Source: Lethocerus indicus (Eukaryota > Arthropoda > Insecta > Hemiptera > Belostomatidae). From it: DNA of 64,000 bases. This document shows positions 12,436 through 23,674 of the stretch, piece by piece. Within the stretch, counting starts at the first letter, position 1. Every line of letters starts with the position of its first letter. The position numbers were made by a program, and so were the translations under genes. The stretch is from contig JACDQD010000006.1 of assembly GCA_019843655.1 (NCBI GenBank), positions 19,362,246 to 19,426,245 on the forward strand, given 5' to 3'. Under the pieces are notes generated by a model. That model was not told where the DNA came from and did no database searches. It saw only the letters and a program-made list of their open reading frames with translations.

Positions 12436-15400
12436 AGAAAAGTTAAAACCGTTCGGAAACCAGTTTCTATGCGGAGAGACTAACGCCTGCTGACCTTGCC
12501 AACTATCGATGTTGCTGCATTCATGTAGACGATGCAAAATAAATTCGAAATATTAGTTTATATTATAACAGTGCGAAAATATTTTATGTTTTTTGGAGTC
12601 TTGGGAATATCATATAGCTCTTGATGACATGAAAACAAGGGCAATATAAAAAATTCAGACCGGAAAAGGAATAAAATAATTTATTTATAGTGTCATAATA
12701 AGAAATAGTACTGAATATCTTCCCGGGATATAAATTATGTACATATAAATGCCAACAAGTCAGTTTACTCGAGATCAATTTTAAAAGCGGCAAGTATCAT
12801 TTTGATTGATTTACGATGAAATGATTTGGTGGGTGGTCCTTTGTACATATATTACTCGGAAGTGTAATCATCGCTCCTTTGAAGGACATTTCAGTGTTAA
12901 ATATCGTTCAATTCAATTCACTTCCGAAGAATTCAGCACTGGAAGGTATGCAGCATTTGAAAGGGCCTTTCTTGGCTTAATTAAAGGGTTCGGTCGGGTG
13001 TTGAGTGAAGCCGGAGGTTTGAGGTTGTCCGAGCGGAGCTGTGCTGTTAAACAGCCAACCAATTCAAAGCCACAAACTACTCTGAATTTAATCGCAATCA
13101 CTTATAATTCTCTCCCCCTAACCCCCTCCCCAACTAACAGTCGTTCAACTCCAATTAAACACTGAGTTAAACAACTGTAATAATGACCTAATGTTTCCTG
13201 AAAAACACTTCAACAATCAAAATGATATTGAGTACTGATAAAACGATCCTTATTGAAAATTAATTTGTCTTATATTATCCAAAGGACTGTACACGAAGAC
13301 TGTGAAACAAATAAGATTCCTGTCTAAAACTTCATTTGGGGTTAAAAAATGTACTGATATTCTGAGAAAAAATACCATTCTCCTATAATACCGAATATTT
13401 TCAGTAATACTCACTGCCAGAAAAATATTACTGATGAATAGCATTTTTTTCAATTCCAATCAATATTAAGATGTAAAACGAACAGTAAATGAACAATTAT
13501 AGCTACGACAGTAAGATCATAATAATATTATGTTACTACAATGAAAATGTAAAATACTGATTTTAAGACATACAGCATTGTTAAAGTAATTCTCTCGTCC
13601 CATTATTCCTTAAATTAAATCCCATTCTTTATAATTAAACCGGGCTGAATTTACCACTACTTGACTTTGCACTTGAAACCCGGCATTAAAACATTTATAT
13701 TGTCACTACGCGACAATAAGATGAATAAAGTCTTTTCCTCGGAAGTAATTAAGTGAATAAAACACGGCTTTATAGGGGACGTAAAACCTTGGACATTGAA
13801 GCTATAAAAGTGTTTATTAGATTGTATCATATTCTCTGAACCATTACGGAAAGTTGATAATGAATATTGCAACCGTCGAAAGCAACTCGAGATACGTATA
13901 TTAGTAAATACATTATGATATATTCCTGTTAGCGGTTTTCCAGAAATATGGTATTTTATCCCCAAACTAACAATATATAAATATAATGCAAAATGAGGTC
14001 CTCATTCAGTGTAGCACCAGACGCCGCTTTATCGGTCTTCTGCCGCGTGTGGCCCACAAAATCCCGGTTTTAATTTAAAACGATAACATTCAACACAAGA
14101 TTTAAACCGGGAGAAACTAAATTTTGCTTTTGTCTGAATGAATAATTCGCTATCTCGTAGTCCTTTCCTCCCCCGCCCCCAGTCCAAGTGCTAATTTAGT
14201 TAGTCTTAACTCTCTTTAATACTTTAATGCGGCCGAATTACGCCAAAATAAATCAGGATTAAAGCTGTTTCCAGTTATATCAGAAGGAGAGTTCAGATTA
14301 TGTTTGCTTTTCTTCTTCTATTTCGGCTCGCGGTGGAAGTAATAATTTGCAGCGGGAAGACAGAGCCCAGTGGACCATCCAAAAAATCTGATTACCGATG
14401 GTATAATGTTGAGAATATAAAAAATTAAGCCATAATTTCAAATATAATTAATAAACAGATTACGCGTTGAAAGCTCGTTTAATTTTATAATTTATAAGAA
14501 GGTTATCCGAAGTTGCTTGGGGTTGATTGGATTAGTTGAAAGCTACCCTACCGAAATTACAAATCCGCTTTAAATGGAGTAAAAATATTTGTAGATCCGA
14601 ACTCGGCCCTAAAATCTTTACTCTGTTTCACCTCTTATGTTCAAAGCTCCACGAATTCCACCCTACCCAGAGATCGATACCGACAGTTTTGTTTCAGAAC
14701 TCGAACGACATAATGTAAGTATGTATATTATATTACCAGTAAGCGAAATGTATAAATAAATTAACAAGTTATTATTTATATGTGAAGGCAAAAATAGTTA
14801 CGAGAAGTAATTATCTGATATTCTTACCTCCCACTGTCCAATCATCTTATTACTGAATATATGAAGTTTGATATTTTTATATAATTATGTCTGTAGATAA
14901 GATAACAAACAAAAGTTTTAAATTAGACAACATATTTTATGAATTCCAATCAAAATTCGGGTTAAAATCAGGTTAAACTACTGATCGCGTTTCCTAACAG
15001 CGCCAACGCGTTTCGAATTGGCCAAATGATCGCTTATATTAACAACGCGTTATCTGTCCAAAGAATCCAGAAGTCCGAACCATTCTTCAAAATATAGGAA
15101 AATACTTTGGGGCGGATTTATTGCGAGCGTTTCCTCGATTGTTTGAGGAGGCCGAACGTACGCGGCGTGCGCTATCTCGGTGCCGGATTGGATTTATGCG
15201 CCGCGAAAACGAACTAAATCATTCTGGCCGGCCGGCAAGGGATTCGGCAACAATGAGGCGTAAAAACGCGGCAGTGAATCAGAACGCAAATTGGGCTTTG
15301 GACGCGACCCCCATTGGGCCGGCCCTGCATTGTTTTTCGGACCATTGCCGCCGCCTCCGGACCCTTCACCGCTCGGACAACCCTCCACAACACCAGCACA

Positions 15401-15583
15401 GCCAGAGGATGTATTCCCACACGCAGGCTCAACGTTCCATTATCCCTACTAGACCTGTACTAACTAGCTCCAGGCGATAGATGGTATATTAAGTGGTCCG
15501 TCTAAAACACTCCATCGTTATCCCTCACTGTTTAGTACTGTGTAGTACGATGTGATTCCTAAAAAAAGGAATTCAGTTTGGAA
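12431..15583. other. Gene-free stretch with GC patches
   Basis: Mostly AT-rich, with GC-richer patches at about 12960-13160, 14010-14350 and 15110-15480. The last is visibly CpG-rich and has three overlapping frames (up to 119 codons) on both strands with no recognisable product. Confidence 0.5.
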
Positions 15584-15640
15584 TACCTGTTTTGTGGTAT
15601 GCGAGGGGTACCGGTTTCGGCTGCTCGCCGTCTTCAGTAG
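15584..15640 (+). mobile_element. Hammerhead-family copy D (5' end fused to ribozyme)
   Basis: Carries the family 5' end (CCTGTTTTGTGG, then GCGAGGGG) joined directly to the reverse complement of a hammerhead. About 60-80 bp of the arm between them and everything beyond are missing. The copy lies between an 11-bp inverted repeat at 15548-15558 and 15669-15679. Confidence 0.75.
15609..15640 (-). ncRNA. Hammerhead ribozyme remnant
   Basis: Minus strand: CTGAAGA, stem II GGC/GCC, GAAA and CCGGTA (U16.1 kept, H17 = A, an allowed base). Stem I is lost because the downstream strand is now CCCCTCGC, which does not pair with the bases before CTGAAGA. Probably inactive. Confidence 0.55.
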
Positions 15641-16069
15641 AGAAGCCCGCCGTACATTCGATTAAAACGAATCACATCGCCGAACTCCACATTAAATAAC
15701 ACCCAGTCATTTCATTTTTATGGCTTATTGCAATACACGTTCTGGAGATTTCATTTATTCTGGAACGTTATCACTTCGTTTCATCACAAAAACTGAGACT
15801 GTTTATGACAGCCCCGCGACGCTTTTCGCCCAACCAGAGTCGAGAAACAATTTGAGGCGATATAACGTTTTTAGGAGGCCGTAACCGCAAACCGTCCAGG
15901 AGTATGTTTAAATTTTTCCAACCAGGCGTGTTAATACGCCCGGAAGGACGGGTTTTTACGACTACCTCTCAACCTCTACATCACATTATTGTGGCGGACT
16001 GTGTATGGTGGCCTCGCATTTATTCGTGCTCTTTACATCTGAAGGACAGGTAGCCCACGTCATCTAACA
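15641..16069. other. Gene-free GC-richer spacer
   Basis: Moderately GC-rich DNA between hammerhead copy D and the mariner remnant. It holds the right arm of the 11-bp inverted repeat (15669-15679). No gene is recognised. Confidence 0.5.
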
Positions 16070-16291
16070 GAAACCCATAGTATAATTCCGTTTTAATAGG
16101 ATAGGGCAAAAAATGTATTAAAAAAAAAGTAATATTTCACTTATAATTCATAAAAAATGTGTGAACATTACATTAGCTATCAATTCTGTAAATATCAATT
16201 GAATAAGAAAAATCAATTTTAACATGTCATTACCCGAGGAGACAGAAATTTGCAAGAATGATTTCTGGTATGTGTGATTGAAAGCTAATAC

Positions 16292-16620
16292 ATGGTGAGT
16301 ATTTCCAACACATTTCGCTTTTTTATTTTCGCAAAGGTGTTAATGCCTCACAGGCTCATAAAAAGTTGTACGCTGTGTACGGTGATGAAGCGCAGTGTCA
16401 GTACTGTTTCGCGAAATTCCGGTCGGGGGATTTTTCATTAAAAGATGAGGAGTGTTTTGGACGTCCAGTGGAGGTCGATGATGACCAAATAAAGGCTATT
16501 ATCGATTCAGATCGCCATAGTTCAACAAGGGACATTGCAGGGAAGCTGAATGTTTCTTATACGTGCATTCAAAACCTTATAGGTTTATCTGTGCAAAGAT
16601 GTTGACGTACGTAAATATGT
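16292..16620 (+). pseudogene. Mariner transposase N-terminal fragment
   Basis: The transposase would bind the element's ends and catalyse cut-and-paste. The likely start, ATG 16292 (MVSISN), is in a different frame from the rest, so an indel lies near 16310-16322. The frame then reads FYFRKGVNASQAHKKLYAVY, then KFRSGDFSLKDE, GRPVEVDDDQIKAII and the helix-turn-helix region REIA-like TRDIAGKLNVSYTCIQN up to about 16590. These are the paired helix-turn-helix DNA-binding domain and GRP linker of mariner-family proteins. Just after it, VQ and a mutated KLD-type segment appear out of frame, then the sequence jumps to the right terminal repeat. No DDD catalytic domain remains, so it cannot be functional. 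Confidence 0.88.
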
Positions 16621-16625
16621 ACAAC

Positions 16626-16665
16626 GCCGCTTGGTGAATTCCGCAATTACTTAGTTGTCAACCCA
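16626..16665 (-). repeat. Mariner right terminal inverted repeat
   Basis: CCGCAATTACTTAGTTGTCA preceded by TTGGTGAATT and followed by ACCCA and a TA target. The AATTGCGGAATT core in reverse complement is typical of mariner ends. It helps fix the right boundary of the element. Confidence 0.65.
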
Positions 16666-16784
16666 ATATAATTTACGCCATACAAAATTTTTTTTTTCTG
16701 TTGGAAATAATAATGAATGCAAATTTTCAATTTTTAACGAATATATAAATCCTGACCTTTGATTTTTCTAAACTTTCTTATCCT

Positions 16785-16794
16785 AACTGCTGCA
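16785..16794. repeat. LINE target-site duplication, left copy
   Basis: AACTGCTGCA here is repeated at 17259-17268 directly after the LINE poly(A) tail. The first two As of the right copy could belong to the tail, so the duplication is 8-10 bp. It marks the insertion as target-primed. Confidence 0.8.
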
Positions 16795-17258
16795 AAGCTA
16801 TACTAAAACCGACATGGACATACGGAATAGAACTATGGGGTTCCGCCAAGAAATCCAACATCGCTCGCATCCAAACAATCCAGTCAAAAGTCCTTCGTAC
16901 CATTCTTAATGCTCCCCGGTATGTTTCTAACCGAACAATCCATAATGACCTCTACATACCAACAGTCGACGAAGTCGCAAATTCACGCTTCCTTAAATTC
17001 CATTCCCGCCCCTCTCCACATCCAAAGCCACTCGTTCAGTCCCTTTCCTCTTTTACCCATCCATTATCCCCACCACGTCGGCTTAAACGCCACTGGCCTA
17101 GACTTTCTGTAGGCCGTATACAGGACAAATGTACCATCATTGGATTGCGTCTTTATCGAGTGAAACAAGTGAAACTAATCAAACAAACCGCAATTGTACC
17201 GATAACTGGCATATAGTTGATTGTACAATAAATAAAGTTAAAAAAAAAAACAAAAAAA
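16795..17258 (+). mobile_element. 5'-truncated Jockey-type LINE, 3' end with poly(A)
   Basis: A 464-bp insertion: the C-terminal 139 codons of a LINE ORF2, a 3' UTR of about 24 bp with AATAAATAAAG, and an A-rich tail with one C. It is flanked by an 8-10-bp duplication (16785-16794 and 17259-17268). An undamaged frame and exact flanks suggest a recent insertion, about 120 bp from an older mariner remnant. It has no promoter or complete reverse transcriptase and is not autonomous. Confidence 0.9.
16797..17216 (+). CDS. LINE ORF2 C-terminus (Jockey-like), partial, open to its stop
   Basis: The frame is open from the insertion boundary to TAG at 17214-17216 (139 residues), with no ATG because the 5' part was never copied. 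It begins AILKPTWTYGIELWG, the motif that follows the reverse transcriptase thumb in Jockey-clade LINEs, then SNIARIQTIQSKVLRTILNA, PRYVSNRTIHNDLYIPTVDE and, further on, RRLKRHWPRL. These match the usual C-terminal order of the family. The catalytic RT motifs (including the YADD-type box) and the endonuclease lie upstream in full-length elements and are absent. Nothing suggests host function. Confidence 0.87.
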   Translation, partial: AILKPTWTYGIELWGSAKKSNIARIQTIQSKVLRTILNAPRYVSNRTIHNDLYIPTVDEVANSRFLKFHSRPSPHPKPLVQSLSSFTHPLSPPRRLKRHWPRLSVGRIQDKCTIIGLRLYRVKQVKLIKQTAIVPITGI

Positions 17259-17268
17259 AACTGCTGCA

Positions 17269-20200
17269 TAATTAGCCATGAACCGGCATCGTTAGTGCAG
17301 TGCTTTCTGTATTATTTATATTTTCATGTGTTATACAATACGAACTGAATACAGTGTTTATATACAATTTCGTCCTCACGGAACTAGCTGTGCAGTTGAA
17401 TTATTGTAGTTTATATTGGAGAAGTCGCGTTGGGGGATGACCGACAGTGTGCGGGGGCTGATGGGAATGATTGATTAGGTTGGTTTGCCGGGGGCGGTCG
17501 GTTCGGGTTTGGTTTGTCGACGGAGAGACGCCGATGATGAGGCCACCAATCAACTGTTAGCCGGTTTATTTGACGCTGCAACGCATCGAAACCGAAAGGT
17601 ACTTGTTTAACCAATGTTCCACAATGGGGCGACCGCGGTTTCTGCCGCCTGCTTAGGCAAACACACATTCGGCGTCCTTGCAATAATCGTGCAGAATAAT
17701 TGAACAGCCGCTTCCATGCATTGCGGTAATCGAAAAATGTTTAACCATGAATTTGTTAGGGCTACAGATAATCTAACTGAACTGATCATTACTATTTATT
17801 TTAATATTCTAGTCTTTTGAATATATAATTTATTTTATGATTTTCAAAAACGAAAAAAAAGAAGAATATTATAATTTTCTGAATGAATTTTATAGTTTAT
17901 CAAATCATTGCAGTTGGTGTTAAGAGGCCTGTAAATGCGGACGTAATTGGAAGAAAACGTATTCACGTCGAAAACAGATATATTCAGTTTGCACGTACAA
18001 ATACTGATCTCATATTTGACCCCAAACACTAGGGGAAGGAAATGTGACAGGTTTGAACGGCGAAACGCAACCTTTGACAAAGGCAATCTCTATTGCGGTA
18101 TGTACGTTGTCCGATACAAACCGTCATTGTATTATAAATTCTTGCAGTTGTATTGTAGATGTCACTCTCTCTCTCTCTCCCTGTAACGTTGTACCAACTG
18201 TGACCGAATGCTTGTGACTATGGCGGAAAACCAAAATTTATCTTATATATTGACGAATGGAGACAGATAATTGCATGAATAAAGATAGAATCAGAGTCCA
18301 AATAGGTCAATCGTTGGTTGGAAATTATGTTTCCAAAGCGTTGAAAACGCAAGGAACAAAAATAACCGGTTCGGAGTGGTTTACTCCACAATTTAATTTT
18401 CACGCCTCTGGAAAGGTTCTTAGAAGAAGCCGTACATCCGACCGATATTTGTTGTCCGATGTTTGAACTAAAAATATTCTGTTAACATTTTACAAAAAAA
18501 ATTGGGCATATTTCAGCGCTGTACAGTACAGCGTAAACAGTCCAGTTTGTAACAACACATTGTTCAAACGGAGCGCGCAGTGTGATTTGACAGTGTGCCT
18601 CTGGGCCGGCGGAGTCGCCGCGACAAATTATCAACCGGGAGCATTTTAAAACCCCCTTTCCATATAGAACGGGACAAACATTAATTCCCTTTCTGTTTGT
18701 TCGGGCCAGAACCGAACTCTCTCGGTCTTCCTGGCTTAATTGAAACAAATGAAAATTGATACTTATCTCGACCAACGGCCGATACCGACAGTCTGGCGGC
18801 CGGCCTTTACAATTACGCGCTCGCACCGACCCCCCGGGTAATATTATTCTCTGTTCCCGGTTTTCTCGGAAATTTAATTACTTAAGGAAAATGCCCGCCC
18901 ATCACAATTGCCACTTCGTCAACATTAAACCCAATATTTTGGGCTCGGTATTGATTTATGCTTTGTTAATTAAATTATTTTTTCCACTTATAATATCGAA
19001 GGTGTATAATACAGTTCCCATAATTAATCATTCTGTTCCTGGCTGGCCGAACAGTATTTAAATTAAAATATTAGCCGTGGCAAGATAATTATAGTTTTGA
19101 GAGTACATGAAATCTTTTCTATTTATTTTTTTCTGTCCACCTTGATATATCTTTATTTGTAATGCTGTTTATAATTTAATTATTTCCTGTAGAGACGATT
19201 CAGTCATGTTTCAATTCATATGTTATTGATTTCAATATACCTTAGTTGTCTCACGAAATTCAGTTAGCCAGCTTCTTTCTTTCAACGGTATTTACCACTA
19301 ATTATTAGTTATTGTATAGCATTACTATCGACCAATAATCAATCACTATTTAACTGTTACGATATATCGCAATCATAAATATTGATGTTCGTTTAGGAAA
19401 TAAAACCCTCAAACTAAATACGGTAACCGGCAGTATGATTGAAAGGCCATTTAGAATAAGGTCCAGATGATATCCTAGAACAGGTCCGCCTTTTGTGGGG
19501 GCGTTAAAAGGGGGCCGGGAGGGTGGAAAGCTTTTAGGAGGTCATATTAGCCCCGAGGAAGAAAGCCAGGAGGGGCGGGGGCGGCTTCTTCCGCACACGA
19601 CGAGCCCAATCCATAAAACCCGGCAGTAACCGCGTACTCTGTGGGCCAATGAAAAATGCCGTTAGCTCACCAGTCTCCTTGTTATCGGTAATGAAGCGCG
19701 TAAAGCTAAATGTAGCAGTTATAAAAATGGTAGCCTACCCAACTCGGTCCGAGGGAACTGCCTCCTCAATTATCAGGCGAAGCCGACCTCGATGGTTTCA
19801 ATAAAAGAGTCTTCAAGTCTGGGATTTCACTGAACAATCTTACCTAGAATGTTCTTTTTTTATGAATTAAATGTTTTATTCGATTTAATTCCATTACATT
19901 AATACAATTATACCTTCCCTCTATTGAATCACCGAGGGTGATCCATTAGGTTATTAGTGAAAACAACAATTAACAATAAATGAGTATAGGTTCCCACGTT
20001 CAGAACTTGAATTACCACTAACTTCCGGTATAGCGGATAAAGTAGGAAAACCTCAGTTAGCAGGGGTTGAGCCCCTGATTTTTCATGCGTTCAGAAACTA
20101 GCCGAGCGAGATTCAGTGGAATGGTTTTTGCGCCATCCCCCCGAGGCCCTCCCGTGTGTGTTGTCTGCTTCCGACGCTTCGAAACTCGTGTTATTAGCGA

Positions 20201-20345
20201 AAACAAACATTAACAATGTTGCCTACACCGGTACGAGATGGGCGAAGATGATCTCAGATAATACGGGAAACATCCACTCGGGGCGTGAAAAAATATCCGG
20301 TAACTGGTATTCAGTACCATCGGAAACAACAAAATAAGAAGGGGG
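17269..20345. other. Gene-free stretch
   Basis: AT-rich DNA with GC patches at about 17430-17660, 18580-18900 and 19490-19800. A short CT run lies at 18164-18180 and a perfect 17-bp palindrome at 18517-18533. A 27-bp block at 19951-19977 recurs 240 bp later at 20191-20217. A CAGGGG-TTGAG-CCCCTG hairpin lies near 20058-20075. Frames up to 114 codons show no family resemblance. Confidence 0.5.
18517..18533. repeat. Perfect 17-bp palindrome
   Basis: CGCTGTAC-A-GTACAGCG, 8-bp arms around a single A. It could be a dimeric transcription-factor site; no protein is assigned. Confidence 0.8.
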
Positions 20346-20510
20346 CTTATGATATATATTTATAAGACAATATTTCATCCGGCCCTCTTTTATGGGTCCG
20401 AAAGTTGGGTCGTTCCGAATGAACACCCATATCAAACGCACACATCATGTCAACTGAAATTACTTAAAACGCAGGGTGTAACCCACGAGGGTAACTCTTC
20501 GCGATCATGA
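20346..20510 (+). pseudogene. Degenerate LINE reverse transcriptase fragment
   Basis: The frame from 20349 to a TGA at 20508-20510 contains IYIYKTIFHPALFYGSESW, then NE, then QLKLLKTQGVT. This order (YKT.I.P.L.YGSE.W, NE, a basic KFL-like stretch, GVT) is that of the region just after the RT domain in several non-LTR retrotransposon clades. No RT catalytic motif, poly(A) tail or target-site duplication is visible, so it looks like an old fragment. It is distinct in sequence from the LINE at 16795-17258. The call rests on about 50 residues and should be confirmed by a protein search. Confidence 0.55.
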
Positions 20511-22034
20511 AAGCAATGTATGAATATGTTCGGATATCCATGAATAAAAAAATGTTTGATTCAACAGCAGATGTTCTATGATTTATAATTGGGTAAATGT
20601 ATGTTAAATGCATCAAAACTTTGAAAACTTCTATTAGTGGACGCAAATTACCTAATGTTGCTAAATTAAAATTTTTTTCCTACTTTGGATATCATTGGGT
20701 TTTTTCATTTAATTTACATTACATATTTTTTCCACCCATTTTATCTCAAACATTTAGTCACGTTCGTACCATTGATCGTAAATAAATTAATGATTCAGTT
20801 AATTGAATATATTGAATTACATAGACAATACATACAATTATATATACAAACATAGTATTTGAAATATATTGCAATAAAAAATCAAGAAAATAGATATTGC
20901 TACAATGTTAAATATTGGAACTGTTAAATCATTACACTAATATAATAATTTTAATGTACGAATTTATTATATAATTGTTGTAATTGGGTTGTATTTATAA
21001 CACAATTTATTGCGCAGATAATTTATATATCAATACCTCTAAGCCGTGTTCATGCTGGTGAGTTGGAAATATCGCGTGCTGAATTCTATAATTGGGTTAT
21101 AATAAAGTGTTCAAATTCCACGGCATTTTCAACCAATTAGTATTTTATGAAAAACTGGCGATTATCCACGGTAATGAAGATATGTTTGAATCATATAATT
21201 AATTCAAGTGTCGTTGAAAAAGTACTCTGTCCAATTTGCAAACAGATTTAATAATTAATAATATTATTATAAAATATTCAATAAATTTATTTAATTATAC
21301 TTGATTTTTTTTTACCCGAATAACCCGGTTTTACAATTCTTAAATTTGTATCCCAACGGTGATAGTTTCTGGTTTTGTTAAGGGTGTCTTAAGCGGAGAT
21401 GAAGCGATTGAATGAAGGAGTACATTATGAAGGTGGCAAATATTCCCCAATGTAATAGAACACAAGATAACAACATTCAATACGGTCATATTATACTATG
21501 ATTGAAAGCTAATTTAAATGATGTTGTCATATTGAACTTATCATATATTTAAGTCAAATTGTATTGTAGAAATTTGAAAATGTGGATCTTGGGACTTATT
21601 TAATCCCGTACGCCAGAAACTCCAGAACATTGTTTGAAGCTTGAAAAGAATTTTTAGCAACTGATTTGGGCTAGGTTATTAACAATTGACGTTATCATAG
21701 ATGGGGCGGGTGGTGGGGCTAATTATTGTGCCGAAACCGAGCAGACGAGCCGTATATTGGGGCTCTCCTTTCTCTCCGGGAGCTTATATATCGCCAGACA
21801 GTGGTAGTGCTAGTGAGAGACTAACGTATCAAATTACTATGTAAATGGCTGAATTACGCGTTGTTCCAAGATAGCGGTTTAACATTTAACGTCCTCCCTT
21901 ATCTGTAGCGCTGCCTCCTAGATCATCCTGACAACTCTATTCACCCCCTCCGTTTATTTCCCCTTGGATAATTCCTATAGCGTAACAACTATCTGCCGAG
22001 CGAGAAATTAATATCAGGTGAAATATTTCATATC

Positions 22035-22038
<4 letters not shown>
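20511..22038. other. AT-rich gene-free stretch
   Basis: Strongly AT-rich to about 21670, then a GC-richer patch at about 21680-21970. A 23-bp segment at 20813-20835 recurs at 29666-29688 with one mismatch. No gene is recognised. Confidence 0.5.

Positions 22039-22081
<43 letters not shown>
22039..22081. repeat. (TA)n microsatellite
   Basis: About 21 uninterrupted TA units. Confidence 0.98.
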
Positions 22082-22085
<4 letters not shown>

Positions 22086-23640
22086 ACATTTACTGATTTA
22101 GCCTACATAATTTTTAGGGATATACAAAACAACTGACACTATAAAGCTACACACATTAATATTGTTCTCAAATAATGAAATAAAAGTATTATAGGATTCC
22201 CCATTCTTTTCTCACAAAATTAATGAAAAGTAGAATATTCAGAAGAATAACTAATATCAGACGTAGTTTTCAGAACGATGTTGGTTAATGGGAATAAATC
22301 TTGCGTACGGCCCTGGCCGAATATGACAATACAGTGATCTTTTTTCATTCCTCCATAATTATAGATTTATCCTTGCCGTTATCCCCCTCGACCGTATCAT
22401 TATGGATCAGTCGTCGGATGCGCCATTGTCGGCTTCAGCGACTGGCAATTGAAGTTGGGGAGCCGAACTTGGGGCCTGCATCGGGTGATTCGCGACAATA
22501 ATACAGCCGGCGGGGTCATTAGCCCGGCCTAGGAGCCGCACCCGGGGCCTAGCTTCGAGGCTCGAGGTTCAGATCCAGCCAAGTTCCCCTTTGGAAGTTG
22601 GTAGAGGGGAGCTCCTATTATCTGTCTTAAATTATTCAGGGATTCGGCTCCCGAGCACCACCACCCCCCCCCCAACCTCCCCGCGCTCACTGAAGTTGGC
22701 CCCATTCGTTAGCGTTACTCTGGAGATTTACTATGCGACTACCAATACGCTCTGCCCATTAACTCTCATATTAATTGCCCCCGAGAGAGCGATTAGTTCT
22801 AAATGTTAAAAAACATTGACTACATGTTTTAAGCGCAAAAGTAACGAAAATTGCAATTTAGTAATTAGAGCATTAAATTTAATGTATAAAATTATGTTCA
22901 CGTTAGTAAGAGACATTGTTTCCGAACTGCATATTGATAAAGAAGAAATATTAAATCAAATAATATTAAGGGAAGTACTAAATTCATTTTGAGCAATGAA
23001 TCCAATAACTTGCATTATTTTGTCATTGGTTCAATGACATAAAAAATGATGGTGGTCATGGTGGTGATTAATTAAAATGGGAGACAAATTAGGAATTTAG
23101 CTCAAACCTTTGCTATCATTATGCGATTCTTTATTTGTGGATATTTGTTTATCTCAACACAGCAGCACCAGAAGTATTTCTATACATTATATTGAATAAC
23201 AGATAAGGTCTCCTCAATTCATTTGACTTAATCACATTTTATTCCCACGGCGTTTCATTTTTTCAAAATAAGCAAAAAAAATCTCCAGAATAATAAGAGG
23301 CCTCCCGGAACGGAACAGGCTCCTTATATTTCACGACCGGAGGGAGACAATAATAAAAGTCGGAGTGGTAAATAGATATAATGAAAGTTGAACTTCTTTA
23401 CGCATCTCGTATCAGTTTTATGAGGTTCATAACTCGGGCGTCAGATGACGGGGGTTCACTCTACCGATGGTAAAGTATGGGCCCATTCGCCGGCTCATAT
23501 GTGTCTGTTTCATCCGGCGCGAGCTCCTACCCACCGCTCCCACTGCAATATATAACACCGGTACCCGCCTACCGAGACGCTATTTCACACCGGCTAAGGG
23601 TGTCATTTTCTTTGTTGCTCCGAATAAAGGATCGACTCGA
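22082..23640. other. Gene-free stretch
   Basis: A GC-rich patch at about 22290-22750 includes a run of ten or more Cs near 22664. AT-rich DNA follows, then a second patch from about 23270. Frames up to 78 codons have no recognisable product. Confidence 0.5.
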
Positions 23641-23674
23641 AGGAGAGAGAAAGAGGGAGAGAGAGAGAGAGAGG
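23641..23674. repeat. (GA)n microsatellite, interrupted
   Basis: GA-rich array with AAG and GGG interruptions at the edge of a GC-rich patch. Confidence 0.95.

Larger units (their letters stand above)
16070..16665 (+). mobile_element. Internally deleted mariner element
   Basis: The right terminal repeat at about 16626-16665 reads, on the minus strand, as TTGACAACTAAGTAATTGCGG then AATTCACC, the expected style of a mariner terminus, and is followed by a TA. A degenerate left counterpart (AGTATAATTCCGTTTT) lies near 16083-16098, so the left end is approximate. Between them is the N-terminal part of a mariner transposase, broken by frameshifts. A full mariner is about 1.3 kb, so more than half, including the catalytic domain, is gone. 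A 5'-truncated LINE lies about 120 bp downstream. Confidence 0.8.

Noticed and set aside
16275..21513. 15-mer TGATTGAAAGCTAAT at 16275 and 21499
   Set aside because: A repeated 15-mer is expected by chance in 64 kb of AT-rich DNA.
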